Program-made: the position numbers and the translations under genes
Part shown: piece after piece, positions 27,167 through 36,790 of the stretch
Layout: every line of letters begins with the position of its first letter
Numbering within the stretch: the first letter of the stretch is position 1
Assembly (NCBI RefSeq): GCF_031822435.1
Contig: NZ_JAVQLW010000001.1
Location: 1,185,501-1,249,500, forward strand
DNA: 64,000 bases
Direction: 5' to 3'
DNA from: Paracoccus sp. MBLB3053
GTDB taxonomy: Bacteria; Pseudomonadota; Alphaproteobacteria; Rhodobacterales; Rhodobacteraceae
The notes under the pieces: generated by a model
The model's database searches: none
What the model saw: only the letters and a program-made list of their open reading frames with translations
What the model was told of the DNA's origin: nothing

Positions 27167-28075
27167 ATGACGGAATGGAGCAAGGGTTTCTGGGCGATGG
27201 TCCTGGCCTGCGTGGTCTGGGGCTTCTGCCCGCTGTTCTATCACCTGATGGTGGGTGTTCCGGTCCTCGAAGTGCTGGCCTTCCGAACGCTGTTCTCGCT
27301 TGTCTTCTTTGTCTTTCTGCTTGCGGCACAGGGTCGTGTTGCCCTTTTACGAGAGGCGCTCAGCGGACCTCATCTGCCGAAGATCTGCCTCGCGGCGCTG
27401 GTTATCTCGCTCAACTGGGGCATCTTCATCTGGGCCGTTCAATCAGGGCATGTCGTCGAAAGTTCGCTTGGCTATTACATCTTCCCGCTGGTTGCGGTTC
27501 TGGCCGGGGTTCTGGCATTCGGTGAGCGGCTGAGCACGTTGCAACGCTTCGCGATCGGGCTCGCGGCCTTTGCAGTCGCCCTGCTCAGCTGGGGGTTGGG
27601 CGCCGCGCCATGGATCAGCCTGGTCCTGGCGATTAGCTTCGGCTTGTATGGCGTAGTGAAGAAGACCTTGCCGATGGGTCCGGTCGTTTCGGTCGCCTGC
27701 GAAGTGGCGATTCTTGGCCCCATCGCCCTTGGCTGGTTGCTGCTTCAGGGTTTCGGCGCCTTGCCCGACCCCTTTCCCCAAGGGCTGGTTTTCGGAACTG
27801 ACCTGCGCCTTACGCTTCTGCTGATCTCCTCCGGGGTGGTGACGGCGCTGCCCTTGATCCTTTTCAGCTATGCAACGCGCCGCGTGGGCATGGCGACGAT
27901 CGGCATCATGCAGTACATCAATCCGACCCTGCAATTCTTCTGTGCGGTCGCGATTTTCGGAGAAACGGTTACAGGCTGGCACATGATCGCCTTTCCGCTG
28001 ATCTGGCTGGCCCTTGCGCTCTACTCTGCGCCTGCGATCCGCCGCGGCGCCTTTGGCCTGCGCCAAAGCACGTGA
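27167..28075 (+). CDS. rarD: EamA-family transporter RarD
   Basis: 302 residues with ten predicted membrane helices in two EamA repeats. MVLACVVWGFCPLFYHLM at the N-terminus and SLNWGIFIWAV are hallmarks of the RarD branch of drug/metabolite exporters. GGCGGAG lies six bases before ATG 27167. Substrate unknown. Follows the sodB terminator, so it has its own promoter in 27071-27166. Confidence 0.9.
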   Translation: MTEWSKGFWAMVLACVVWGFCPLFYHLMVGVPVLEVLAFRTLFSLVFFVFLLAAQGRVALLREALSGPHLPKICLAALVISLNWGIFIWAVQSGHVVESSLGYYIFPLVAVLAGVLAFGERLSTLQRFAIGLAAFAVALLSWGLGAAPWISLVLAISFGLYGVVKKTLPMGPVVSVACEVAILGPIALGWLLLQGFGALPDPFPQGLVFGTDLRLTLLLISSGVVTALPLILFSYATRRVGMATIGIMQYINPTLQFFCAVAIFGETVTGWHMIAFPLIWLALALYSAPAIRRGAFGLRQST

Positions 28076-28151
28076 TCAACGCCAGTCAGCCTCGGCATTG
28101 GCAAAATGTTGCAAGCCCGTATAGAACAGCGCGAAAGCGAACGGGGACGAC

Positions 28152-28847
28152 ATGGCCAATCAGAACGACAGCTTCATTGACGAGGTCACCGAGGATCTGC
28201 GCCGCGACAGGCTGTTCAACGCCTTTCGGCGCTACGGCTGGATCGCGGTCCTGCTCATACTGGCGCTGGTCGGTGGTTCGGCCTGGCGGGAATATTCCGC
28301 GCGCAAGGCCGAGCAGTCTGCCCAAGCCTGGGGTGATGCCGTGCTGGCAGCCCAGGATGCGCCGGACCGGATCGCCGCGCTCGGCGCCATCGATGCCGAG
28401 GGCGTGGCCGGACGGAAGCTTCTGTCCGAAATGCTGGCTGCCGGTGTCGAAGCCGAATCCGGTCTGACGGAAAAAGCATCCGAACGCCTGCAGTCGGCAG
28501 CCGAAGGCGTCGCCGACAACAGGCTTTTTCACGATCTCGCGCTTCTCAAGGCGGTGATGGTGGCGGGGCCGAACATGGATGCGGCGCGCCGCGACGGCAT
28601 CCTGGCCGAATTGTCCAAGCCCGGCGCTCCGTTCGAGCTGCTTGCACTTGAACAGAAGGCCGTTGCGCTGATCAATGCGGGGCGGACCGATGACGCCATC
28701 GTTCTGATCCGTCAGATCCAGCAAAAAGATGGGCTTTCCGAAGCCTTGCGTCGCCGTCTCGCCGAGATGATGATCACGCTAGGAGCCGCGCCCGACGAGG
28801 CAGCCGGTCCGGGTCCGCAGACGATGCCGCTGGCTCCGTCGGAATGA
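28152..28847 (+). CDS. YfgM-like ancillary SecYEG translocon protein
   Basis: 231 residues: a cytoplasmic N-terminus (IDEVTEDLRRDRLFNAFRRYG), one membrane helix (WIAVLLILALVGGSAW) and a periplasmic TPR-like helical domain. The N-terminal layout and position immediately before bamB and der match E. coli yfgM-bamB-der, where YfgM is an inner-membrane partner of SecYEG and periplasmic chaperones. Confidence 0.82.
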   Translation: MANQNDSFIDEVTEDLRRDRLFNAFRRYGWIAVLLILALVGGSAWREYSARKAEQSAQAWGDAVLAAQDAPDRIAALGAIDAEGVAGRKLLSEMLAAGVEAESGLTEKASERLQSAAEGVADNRLFHDLALLKAVMVAGPNMDAARRDGILAELSKPGAPFELLALEQKAVALINAGRTDDAIVLIRQIQQKDGLSEALRRRLAEMMITLGAAPDEAAGPGPQTMPLAPSE

Positions 28848-28908
28848 CGCCAGCATCGGCCAAGGAACAACGAGAATGCGACGAACCCGCCGCAACGAGG
28901 AGACAGCG

Positions 28909-30231
28909 ATGACAAGGCTTCCTTTGATCGCCACTATGGCGGTCCTCGTGGCCCTGACTGCCTGCAACCGGCAAGACGAAACCCTGCAAGGCGAACGACT
29001 GGATCCGCGGGCGGTGATTTCCCCCGATGGACCCGTCACCCAAGGTGCCGCGGGACCGACGACGACGGCGCTGTCCCTGCCTGCGGTGCGCGGAAATGCC
29101 GACTGGCCGCAGCGGGCTGGCAGTGCGAGCCATGCCTCGGGCAACATGGCACTTGGTGCCGGAACCAGCCGCATCTGGAGCGCGAATATCGGAGCAGGCT
29201 CCGACCGCCGCCACCGCGTCGTTGCTGATCCGATTGTCGCCGGCGGCATTGTCTATACGCTTGACAGCCAAAGCTCGGTTACCGCGACCACGACTGGTGG
29301 CGGTCGGGTCTGGAGCACCGATGTGCGTCCCCCGGCCGAAACCTCGGGCAGTGTTTCCGGCGGTGGTCTCGCCTATGAGGGCGGGCGCGTCTATGTGACC
29401 TCGGGCTATGGTCAGGTCATTGCGCTTGACGCGCGCAGCGGTGCCATTGTCTGGCGCCAGCGCGTCGATGCGCCGATCAGCGGCGCGCCGACCGTCGCGA
29501 ACGGGGTTGTTTACGCCCTTGGCCGTGATGCCACGGGCTGGGCTGTGCGGGCCGCCGATGGCAAGGTGCTATGGCGGGTCTTCGGCAATAATGGCATGGC
29601 GGGCGTCATGGGGGGCGGCGCTCCGGCCGTTTCTGGTGGCACGGCTGTATTCGCCTATTCCAACGGTCAGCTCGCCGGGGTCGACACCTCGGATGGAAGC
29701 CAGCTTTGGACGGCCAACGTGGCCGGTTCGCGCCTTGGACGTTCCATCACCCTGTTCCGCGACATGACCGGCGACCCCGTTGTGGTCGGCAGCACGGTCT
29801 ATGCGGGAACGAGTTCGGGCCGGGTCGGTGCCTATGATCTTGCGACCGGCGCGATGAATTGGGAAGCCCGCGAAGGGGCGTCGAGCCCGGTACTTGTCGC
29901 TGGAAATTCCGTCTTCCTGGTGAACGACCAGGCACAGCTTCTGCGTCTTGATATCGCGAATGGCGGGCGTGTCTGGGCGCAGAAGCTGCCCTATTTCAGC
30001 GAGAACATCATCCGCAAGCAAGGCAAGGTCTGGACGCATTTCGGCCCGGTGCTTGCAGGGAATCGGCTTTACCTTGCCTCGTCGGACGGCTATCTGCGCG
30101 TCTTCGATCCCGCCACGGGCGCCCTTATCGGTCAAGCCGAGATACCGGGCGGCGCCGCGGCGGCCCCGGCCGTCGCAGGCCAGACCCTTTACGTCGTCAC
30201 CCATGACGGCCAACTTATGGCATACCGATGA
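28909..30231 (+). CDS. bamB: Outer membrane assembly lipoprotein BamB
   Basis: 440 residues. A lipoprotein signal ends in LVALTAC with the lipidated Cys, followed by an eight-bladed PQQ-like propeller visible as repeats such as [39 protein letters not shown] and [20 protein letters not shown]. BamB helps the BAM complex insert beta-barrel proteins. ATG 28909 has GAGGAGAC upstream. The stop overlaps the der start (ATGA). Confidence 0.92.
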   Translation: MTRLPLIATMAVLVALTACNRQDETLQGERLDPRAVISPDGPVTQGAAGPTTTALSLPAVRGNADWPQRAGSASHASGNMALGAGTSRIWSANIGAGSDRRHRVVADPIVAGGIVYTLDSQSSVTATTTGGGRVWSTDVRPPAETSGSVSGGGLAYEGGRVYVTSGYGQVIALDARSGAIVWRQRVDAPISGAPTVANGVVYALGRDATGWAVRAADGKVLWRVFGNNGMAGVMGGGAPAVSGGTAVFAYSNGQLAGVDTSDGSQLWTANVAGSRLGRSITLFRDMTGDPVVVGSTVYAGTSSGRVGAYDLATGAMNWEAREGASSPVLVAGNSVFLVNDQAQLLRLDIANGGRVWAQKLPYFSENIIRKQGKVWTHFGPVLAGNRLYLASSDGYLRVFDPATGALIGQAEIPGGAAAAPAVAGQTLYVVTHDGQLMAYR

Positions 30232-31700
30232 GCTTCACCCTCGCCATTGTCGGGCGGCCGAATGTCGGCAAGTCCACGCTGTTCAACCGCCTCGTCGGAA
30301 AGAGGCTGGCGCTGGTCGATGACCAGCCGGGCGTGACGCGCGACCTGCGCGAGGGACAGGGACGCCTTGGCGACCTGCGCTTCATCGTCGTCGATTCGGC
30401 CGGTCTGGAACTGGTTGACGATGACAGCCTGCAAGGCCGCATGCGCCGCCTGACCGAGCGCGCCGTGGATGAGGCCGATGTTTGCCTGTTCGTCATCGAC
30501 GCCCGCGTTGGCGTGACCGCTGCCGACGAATATTTTGCCGAGATCCTGCGCAAGCGATCGAAACACGTGATTCTTGCGGCCAACAAGGCCGAGGGGCGCG
30601 CTGGCGAGGCGGGTGCGATGGAGGCCTGGTCGCTGGGCCTGGGCGAGCCGCTGCGAATTTCCGCCGAACATGGCGAGGGGATGGACGACCTTTATCGCAT
30701 CCTCGTGCCGCTGGCCGAGGAGTTCGAGGCGCAGAACATCCAGCAAGCTCCGGAAACCGATGTTGCCGTGTCCGATGACGACGAGAGCAATGCCGAGGAC
30801 TGGCGGCCGAGCATCCACAAGCCACTGCAAGTCGCGGTGATCGGTCGCCCGAATGCCGGGAAATCGACGCTCATCAACAAGATCATCGGCGAAGATCGCC
30901 TGCTGACCGGCCCCGAAGCCGGGATCACGCGCGACTCGATCTCTGTCACAACCGAATTCATGGGCACGCCGGTCCGGATCTTTGACACTGCCGGCATGCG
31001 CAAGAAGGCGCGCGTGACCGACAAGGTGGAAAAGCTCTCGGTCGCCGATGGACTGCGCGCCGTGCGCTTCGCCGAGGTGGTCGTCGTTCTGCTGGACGTG
31101 GGCATCCCCTTCGAGCAGCAGGACCTGCGCATCGCCGATTTCGCCGAGACCGAGGGCCGTGCCGTCGTCGTCGCCGCGAATAAGTGGGATTTGGAAGAAG
31201 AAAAGCCGCAGAAGCTCAATGAACTGCGCGAGGCTTTCGAGCGGCTGCTGCCGCAGCTCAAGGGCGCGCCGCTGGTCACCGTCTCGGCCCGCACGGGCAA
31301 GGGGCTCGACCGGCTGCATAACGCGATCCTGAAGGCCCATGAGGTCTGGAACCGCCGCGTGCCGACCGCCCGCCTGAACCAGTGGCTGGGCGCGATGACC
31401 GAAGCGCATCCGCCGCCGGCCCCCGGTGGCCGCCGCATCCGCCTGCGCTACATGACCCAGGTCAAGACCCGGCCGCCGGCCTTTGTCGTCATGGCGACGC
31501 ATACCGACAAGATCCCCGACAGCTATCAGCGCTACCTGATCAACGGGCTGCGGGTAGATTTCGACATGCCCGGTACTCCGATCCGTCTGACCTTCCGCGA
31601 CCAGGGGACCAAGAATCCCTATCTGAGCAAGGCAAACAAGATCAGCCAGTCGGGCGCTCTCTCCAAGCACAGGAACCGCCAGAAGCCCAAAGGGACCTGA
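30228..31700 (+). CDS. der: Ribosome-assembly GTPase Der (EngA)
   Basis: 490 residues with two tandem GTPase domains: P-loops GRPNVGKS at 9-16 and GRPNAGKS at 206-213, each with its own DSAGLE or DTAGMR switch and NKAE or NKWD specificity motif. A C-terminal KH-like domain follows ([16 protein letters not shown]). Der acts in 50S subunit assembly. Its coupling to bamB repeats the E. coli gene order. Confidence 0.97.
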   Translation: MSFTLAIVGRPNVGKSTLFNRLVGKRLALVDDQPGVTRDLREGQGRLGDLRFIVVDSAGLELVDDDSLQGRMRRLTERAVDEADVCLFVIDARVGVTAADEYFAEILRKRSKHVILAANKAEGRAGEAGAMEAWSLGLGEPLRISAEHGEGMDDLYRILVPLAEEFEAQNIQQAPETDVAVSDDDESNAEDWRPSIHKPLQVAVIGRPNAGKSTLINKIIGEDRLLTGPEAGITRDSISVTTEFMGTPVRIFDTAGMRKKARVTDKVEKLSVADGLRAVRFAEVVVVLLDVGIPFEQQDLRIADFAETEGRAVVVAANKWDLEEEKPQKLNELREAFERLLPQLKGAPLVTVSARTGKGLDRLHNAILKAHEVWNRRVPTARLNQWLGAMTEAHPPPAPGGRRIRLRYMTQVKTRPPAFVVMATHTDKIPDSYQRYLINGLRVDFDMPGTPIRLTFRDQGTKNPYLSKANKISQSGALSKHRNRQKPKGT

Positions 31701-31702
31701 GT

Positions 31703-32569
31703 TCAGGTGGTGACGCGCACCAATGCGACGGCGATGACGGCAATGCCCAGAACTGCCATCGTGGCAAGGGTCGCTTGCGCAGCCACCGAACCTGCGGCAA
31801 TTCCGATCATGCCCCAGATGACGGCAACGCTGTAGCTGATATTCGGGCCAAGGCGCAGTTGGATGCTGACCGAGGCAAGCGCCGCGATCAATATCCCTAT
31901 GGCGGCGGCGAGGGTCTGCGAAGCGCCAAGCTGCTTTTGCAAGATCGTGGCGAACAAGGCGCAAGTTGCAAGCGTGGCCCATCCTGCAGCGAACCCCAGC
32001 GCGGCGCTTTGCCTGACCTGCATCCCGTCTCGCGTGCCGCGCAGCGCTGCCCCCAGAAAACCGGTGAGCATGATCCCAGCGAAAAGCAGCGCGGCGGTGG
32101 GTCGGCTATCCATGAGCCATGGCCAGATCGCGCCGGCTGCGAGCCCCGTGCTCAGCAGCCCGTGTTCTGTCAAGGTGTCGTCCATCTTGTGGCGCTCGAG
32201 CATCTGGTCGGGGGTGGGTGGGCCGAAGATGTCGTCATTCAAGCTGGGTGGTGCTTCGCGCCGGGCGACGCGTTCTGCGGCTCGCAGACGTCGCAGTTCG
32301 ACAAGCCGTCGCAGGGCATGGCCCGAAAGCGCGGTCCAGGTCATGACAATGAGAAGGCTCATGGCAAGAACCCGAGGCCGGATGAAAAGGGCGGACAGGT
32401 CGAGCAGGCTCGCATCGGCTTCGCCAAATCTGGCCCCCAGCTCGGTGGGAATGGCCCGGCCAATCGACTCGTCCATGGAAAGACCGGCCGGACGCAACGC
32501 ATAGATCAGCGTGCTGGCAACGAAGGCCAGCGTGGCAAAAATAAGCAGGGCAGCGCCGGCGCGTCTCAT
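31703..32569 (-). CDS. Multi-span membrane protein of unknown function
   Basis: 288 residues with about seven hydrophobic helices. Two N-terminal helices flank a soluble stretch (RRLVELRRLRAAERVARREAPPSLNDDIFGPPTPDQM) rich in charge; the C-terminal half is nearly all membrane. I see no enzyme or transporter motif. Convergent with der, two bases apart, and 75 bp downstream of serS on the same strand. Confidence 0.7.
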   Translation of the reverse strand: MRRAGAALLIFATLAFVASTLIYALRPAGLSMDESIGRAIPTELGARFGEADASLLDLSALFIRPRVLAMSLLIVMTWTALSGHALRRLVELRRLRAAERVARREAPPSLNDDIFGPPTPDQMLERHKMDDTLTEHGLLSTGLAAGAIWPWLMDSRPTAALLFAGIMLTGFLGAALRGTRDGMQVRQSAALGFAAGWATLATCALFATILQKQLGASQTLAAAIGILIAALASVSIQLRLGPNISYSVAVIWGMIGIAAGSVAAQATLATMAVLGIAVIAVALVRVTT

Positions 32570-32644
32570 GACAGCGGAACGCCAGCCGGGTCGAACTGGT
32601 TTCAGGGCATGCGCGAGACTTTGTCGCCTCGCGCTATTCTGCCG

Positions 32645-33937
32645 TCAGGCGAGCTGGCCGTCTGTCCCCAGGCGTGTCTTGCCGCCCAGATAAGGATGCA
32701 GCGCATCGGGCAGGACGACCGAGCCGTCGGCCTGTTGGCCGTTTTCCAGCACCGCAATCAGCGTGCGGCCAACGGCCAGGCCCGAGCCGTTCAGCGTGTG
32801 GACGAATTCCGGTTTGCCGCCACCATCTGGGCGGTAGCGGGCGTTCATCCGCCGCGCCTGGAAATCGCCGCAATAGCTGACCGAGGAAATTTCGCGATAA
32901 CGATCCTGTCCGGGCAGCCAGACTTCGAGATCATGGGTGATCCGCGCGCCAAACCCCATGTCGCCGCCGCAAAGCACGATCGTGCGATAGGGCAGGCCCA
33001 GCTTTTCAAGAACCGCCTCGGCGCAACGCGTCATGCGCTCATGCTCGGTCAGGCCGTTCTCGGAATCGGTGATCGACACCATCTCGACCTTCTCGAACTG
33101 GTGCTGGCGCAGCATGCCTGCGGTGTCGCGACCAGCGCTGCCGGCCTCGGAACGGAAGCACTGGCTATGCGCAACCATCCGGCGGGGCAGGGTCGCATGT
33201 TCGACCAGATCGCCGTGAACCGTGTTCGTCAGCGTGACTTCCGAAGTCGGGATCAGCCACCATCCCTCGCGGGTCTGATAACTGTCTTCGCCGAATTTCG
33301 GGAGCTGCCCAGTGCCTTCCATCATCTCGGACAGCACCAGCACCGGCGCCCATGTCTCGGTCAGGCCATGTGTTTCGCAATGCAGGTCCAGCATGAACTG
33401 CGCAAGCGCCCGGTGAATGCGCGCCACACCCTTCTGCAGGACGACGAAGCGCGACCCAGAGAGCTTCGCGGCAGTTTCGAAATCCATGCCGGGCTTGACG
33501 CTCTCGATCTCGAAATGCTCGCGTGGGGTGAACTCGAAGCTGCGCGGCTCACCCCAGCGGCGGATCTCGACATTGTCGTCCTCGTCCGTGCCGGGCGGGA
33601 CGCTGTCGACCGGCAGGTTCGGAATGCCCAACAGCAATTCGCGCAGCTTGGCATCGAGTGCGGTGGCCTCGGCCTGAAGAATGGCAGTCTCTTCCTTTTT
33701 GGCCGTCACGAGCGCGCGCAGACGCTGGAACTCGTCCTCATCGCCCCGCCCCTTGGCGGCACCGGCCTCTTTGCTGGCCTTGTTTTGCTCGGCCTGAGCC
33801 GCTTCGGCGGCGCTGATCCGCGAGCGGCGATCGGCATCCAGCGAAAGGATCTCGGACGAAACCGGGGCCAGGTTGCGCAGGCTGAGGGCTGCGTCGAAAG
33901 CGGCAGGGTTTTCGCGGATGGCGCGGATGTCGTGCAT
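32645..33937 (-). CDS. serS: Seryl-tRNA synthetase
   Basis: 430 residues. An N-terminal coiled-coil arm (about 30-100, [22 protein letters not shown]) contacts tRNA-Ser; the class II core has motif 2 ([25 protein letters not shown]) and motif 3 ([17 protein letters not shown]). I choose ATG 33937 because [11 protein letters not shown] is the normal start; an ATG five codons earlier is possible. Ordinary housekeeping gene. Confidence 0.96.
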   Translation of the reverse strand: MHDIRAIRENPAAFDAALSLRNLAPVSSEILSLDADRRSRISAAEAAQAEQNKASKEAGAAKGRGDEDEFQRLRALVTAKKEETAILQAEATALDAKLRELLLGIPNLPVDSVPPGTDEDDNVEIRRWGEPRSFEFTPREHFEIESVKPGMDFETAAKLSGSRFVVLQKGVARIHRALAQFMLDLHCETHGLTETWAPVLVLSEMMEGTGQLPKFGEDSYQTREGWWLIPTSEVTLTNTVHGDLVEHATLPRRMVAHSQCFRSEAGSAGRDTAGMLRQHQFEKVEMVSITDSENGLTEHERMTRCAEAVLEKLGLPYRTIVLCGGDMGFGARITHDLEVWLPGQDRYREISSVSYCGDFQARRMNARYRPDGGGKPEFVHTLNGSGLAVGRTLIAVLENGQQADGSVVLPDALHPYLGGKTRLGTDGQLA

Positions 33938-34003
33938 GGCTGACCCGTTCATCAAGATGGTTACGGGGCATCAGATAGCGCAAGGCTTCACAGGGTGAAA
34001 GCC

Positions 34004-34393
34004 TTAGCCCCAGCGATCTGCCTCGTTGATAAGGCCACGCAGCATTGGAAAGAAGCGATCAGCGCCAGGATAACCCTCGTAGCGCCCGATTTCCTGGCCG
34101 TCGCGCAACAGGATGAAGCCGGGCGTCAGCCAGGGCATCCGCGCCAGCGCGAGGCCGTCCGGATAGGGCCCGTCAACATCCACCATGATCAGCGGGGCCA
34201 GTCGCCCTTCCGGGTGGTCGGCGTAAATCGGAGCAATCTCTCGGTCCCATTGCGCGCAATAGGTGCAGCCCTTTCGCCGCACCATCAGCAGACGCAGCTG
34301 GGGCGCCGGGCCGGCCTGGGCTCGGTGAATGCTTGCGCTGAGACCCATCGCAAGAAGCAGTCGCCGGGTAACGAGAGATGCTGAGTTCTTCAT
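34004..34393 (-). CDS. Exported thioredoxin-fold protein
   Basis: 129 residues from ATG 34393. An N-terminal signal (TRRLLLAMGLSASIHRAQA) is followed by a thioredoxin fold with the redox motif CTYC in RRKGCTYCAQWD and the cis-Pro region WLTPGFILLRDG. It resembles SoxW-like or thioredoxin-like periplasmic proteins of Rhodobacterales; the partner is unknown. A hairpin (33982-34005) overlaps its stop. Divergent from meaB. Confidence 0.8.
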   Translation of the reverse strand: MKNSASLVTRRLLLAMGLSASIHRAQAGPAPQLRLLMVRRKGCTYCAQWDREIAPIYADHPEGRLAPLIMVDVDGPYPDGLALARMPWLTPGFILLRDGQEIGRYEGYPGADRFFPMLRGLINEADRWG

Positions 34394-34527
34394 GTCGCAC
34401 AGGCTAGCTTTCGCGGTGCCTCCCAACAAGGCTCGGCGTTTACATGTCACCGCAGTGACAATATCCACGAAATGCGATGACCTTAGGCCATCGCACCAAA
34501 TGAAGCGGAACCGAACGAGAGGCCCAG

Positions 34528-35508
34528 ATGGATGAGTTGGCCGACCCACTGCTGCACGGAAATCGTCGCGCGCTGTCTCGTGCCATCACCCTGATCGAAA
34601 GCACGCGGGCCGATCATCGCTCGCGCGCGATGCGACTTCTTGCCGAGCTTCCCGAACGGCAGGCGCTGCGGATCGGCCTGTCGGGCACGCCCGGTGTGGG
34701 CAAGTCGAGCTTCATCGAAGCGTTTGGAAAGATGCTGACGGGGCAGGGGCTCAGCGTCGCCGTGCTTGCCGTGGATCCCAGTTCGGCCCGCTCGGGGGGC
34801 TCGATCCTGGGAGACAAGACCCGGATGGAAACCCTCGCCCGAGACCCGTTGGCCTATATCAGGCCGTCGCCGTCGCAGGCCCAACTGGGCGGGGTGGCCC
34901 GGCGCACACGAGAGACGGTCAGGCTGTGCGAGGCAGCCGGATTCGACATCGTCCTGATCGAGACGGTCGGTGTCGGGCAGTCCGAGACACTCGTTGCCGA
35001 GATGTGCGATCTGTTCGTCTTGCTGCTGGCTCCTGCCGGAGGAGATGAATTGCAGGGGGTCAAGCGCGGCATCATGGAGATCGCCGACCTGATTTTCGTG
35101 AACAAGGCCGATGGAGAACTGCGCGGACCGGCATTGCGGACCGTTGCCGATTACGCTGGTGCACTCAGGCTCTTGCGCAAGCGGCCCGAAGATCCGGAAG
35201 GATATCCGCTTGCCTTGCCGGTTTCGGCCCATACGGGAGAGGGGCTCGATCGCGCTTGGGGGGCGATGAAGCGGCTGGCGGATTGGCGGCGAGATTCGGG
35301 GCATTTTTTCACCCGTCGTGCTGAACAGGCCCGGCATTGGTTTCTTGCCGAATTAAGGGCGGGATTGCTTGCGCGGCTCGAAACGGCCGAGATCCGCGGC
35401 GAAATGCGGCGCGCCGGAGACGCCGTTGCGCGCGGCGAGATCGCGCCCGAACTGGCGGCCGAGCAGCTTCTGAACCGGCTCAAGGACCGCGAATCGCCTT
35501 GCAGCTAG
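34528..35508 (+). CDS. meaB: Methylmalonyl-CoA mutase-associated GTPase MeaB
   Basis: 326 residues. G3E-type GTPase with Walker A GTPGVGKS at 53-60, the [16 protein letters not shown] switch, ETVGVGQSE and NKAD. MeaB gates cobalamin loading and protects methylmalonyl-CoA mutase. No mutase gene is in the window, so the partner must be elsewhere. ArgK/LAO kinase annotation of such proteins is outdated. Start ATG 34528; the thioredoxin-like gene runs the other way. Confidence 0.92.
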   Translation: MDELADPLLHGNRRALSRAITLIESTRADHRSRAMRLLAELPERQALRIGLSGTPGVGKSSFIEAFGKMLTGQGLSVAVLAVDPSSARSGGSILGDKTRMETLARDPLAYIRPSPSQAQLGGVARRTRETVRLCEAAGFDIVLIETVGVGQSETLVAEMCDLFVLLLAPAGGDELQGVKRGIMEIADLIFVNKADGELRGPALRTVADYAGALRLLRKRPEDPEGYPLALPVSAHTGEGLDRAWGAMKRLADWRRDSGHFFTRRAEQARHWFLAELRAGLLARLETAEIRGEMRRAGDAVARGEIAPELAAEQLLNRLKDRESPCS

Positions 35509-35617
35509 GGCGAGGTTGCTCTCGGCATCCTGTGGGCCGTGATGTGAGATTCCGCTGGAATCCGAGCGAACGCCACGATATTGCGCATCAGGATATAGGA
35601 AACGCTGGCGAAAAGGC

Positions 35618-35646
35618 TTGACGAAAGCCCCCGCACCCCGTATTTC
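35618..35646 (+). promoter_or_regulatory. Promoter of rpmB
   Basis: TTGACG (35618-35623), a 17-bp spacer and TATTTC (35641-35646). The predicted start near 35653 leaves an untranslated leader of about 85 bases. Confidence 0.6.
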
Positions 35647-35663
35647 CCCGCAGACAGATTTCC

Positions 35664-35684
35664 GGGCGCTGCCACGCGGCGCCC
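35664..35684 (+). promoter_or_regulatory. Hairpin in rpmB leader
   Basis: GGGCGC and GCGCCC form a perfect six-base stem around a nine-base loop, followed by TTTCATATT. It sits inside the predicted leader and could be an attenuator or a ribosomal-protein binding site; neither is shown. Confidence 0.35.
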
Positions 35685-35736
35685 TTTCATATTGCGGGCA
35701 ACCGCCCGTGCAGGATCGAATCGAAGGAAAAAGATC

Positions 35737-36012
35737 ATGTCGCGCGTTTGCGAACTGACCGGCAAGGGCCCGATGAGCGGCAACAACGTGTCCCACGCCA
35801 ACAACAAGACTCGCCGCCGTTTTCTGCCGAACCTGAACGAGGTCTCGCTGATCTCGGAAAAGCTCGGCCGGAGCTACCAACTGCGCATCTCGGCTGCTGC
35901 CCTGCGCTCGGTTGACCACCGTGGTGGTCTGGACGCGTTCCTCGTGAAGGCTCGCGACGAAGAGCTCTCGGACCGCGCGCTCAAGATCAAGCGCGAGCTG
36001 GCCAAGGCCTGA
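35737..36012 (+). CDS. rpmB: 50S ribosomal protein L28
   Basis: 91 residues. [32 protein letters not shown] is unmistakable L28. Only one Cys remains, so this is the zinc-free (C-minus) form. AAGGAA precedes ATG 35737. Single-gene unit with its own promoter and terminator. Confidence 0.98.
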   Translation: MSRVCELTGKGPMSGNNVSHANNKTRRRFLPNLNEVSLISEKLGRSYQLRISAAALRSVDHRGGLDAFLVKARDEELSDRALKIKRELAKA

Positions 36013-36070
36013 TCGCAAGCTGCTGCATCCCGCGGGTCGATCGATTCGCGATCTGTGGTGAGACAGCTAC

Positions 36071-36098
36071 GACCCCGTCCTTTCAGGCGGGGTCTTTG
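36071..36098 (+). terminator. Rho-independent terminator after rpmB
   Basis: GACCCCG (36071-36077) pairs with CGGGGTC (36088-36094), with an inner CCT-TTC-AGG stem, then TTTG. It may serve the convergent tesA-like gene too. Confidence 0.8.
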
Positions 36099-36130
36099 TC
36101 ATTTCTTGTCCCTGATTTCTCGGCGGCCCA

Positions 36131-36790
36131 TCAGCCGCCCGTATCTGCACGATGCGCCTCGACCTGGGAAAGCAGGTCTTCGACTTTCGGTCCAAGCTCT
36201 CCGACGATGACGCCGATCCCGACGGCCGAGGCATGGACATGGTCGGGCTGCAGCATCGGGGCCAGTTGCAACGGAGACATCGTGAAGAAAGGGGCATAGA
36301 GGTTGTCAAAGACCAGGGCATGATGCCTTTGCGCAAGCCTTGGCCAGATAGCCGCCCAGGAACGGCGCTGAAGGAAGCTTTGATATGGCGAAGCGATTCC
36401 GACCAGAAGCAGCGGGCGGCCGCCAATTCCGGCATGGCCCAGGATGGCATCAAGGTTGGCTTCGGCATGAGCGGGCCTGACCCCGCTCATCAGGTCGTTG
36501 CCGCCAAGCGCGACGATGACCGCATCGGGCCTTGCCTGGTCAAGGGATTGGCTGATCCGTGCCTTGCCATCGGCTGTCGTGTCGCCTGACACGCCGCCAT
36601 TGATGATCGTGACGTCGTGCCCGCGCTTGCGCAACCATTCCTGTAACTGGCTGACGAGGCCCTGGTCGGGCTCGAGCCCAAACCCCGCCGTGAGGCTGTC
36701 GCCAAAGGCGAGCAATCTGATTTCCTGGGCGCCGGCCCAGAAGGGCGCAGCACAAAGGGCAAGGACAAGGGTCAGGCCACGAAGGCTCAT
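36131..36790 (-). CDS. tesA: Periplasmic SGNH esterase (TesA/arylesterase-like)
   Basis: 219 residues with signal peptide ending AGAQ. SGNH hydrolase blocks are present: GDSLTAGF with the nucleophilic Ser, GGVSGDT, GGND and the C-terminal DHVHAS with the catalytic Asp and His. Members act as thioesterase I, lysophospholipase L1 or arylesterase. Its ATG overlaps the copA stop (ATGA), an unusual partner. Symbol by family resemblance. Confidence 0.88.
   Translation of the reverse strand: MSLRGLTLVLALCAAPFWAGAQEIRLLAFGDSLTAGFGLEPDQGLVSQLQEWLRKRGHDVTIINGGVSGDTTADGKARISQSLDQARPDAVIVALGGNDLMSGVRPAHAEANLDAILGHAGIGGRPLLLVGIASPYQSFLQRRSWAAIWPRLAQRHHALVFDNLYAPFFTMSPLQLAPMLQPDHVHASAVGIGVIVGELGPKVEDLLSQVEAHRADTGG

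Noticed and set aside
31382-33943. 853-codon plus-strand frame over the end of der and serS
   Set aside because: It lies over the unknown membrane gene and serS on the opposite strand; no start signal or domain.
33982-34005. Hairpin at the thioredoxin-like gene stop as an intrinsic terminator
   Set aside because: The stem is good but has a bulge and no T run follows on the minus strand; left unlisted.
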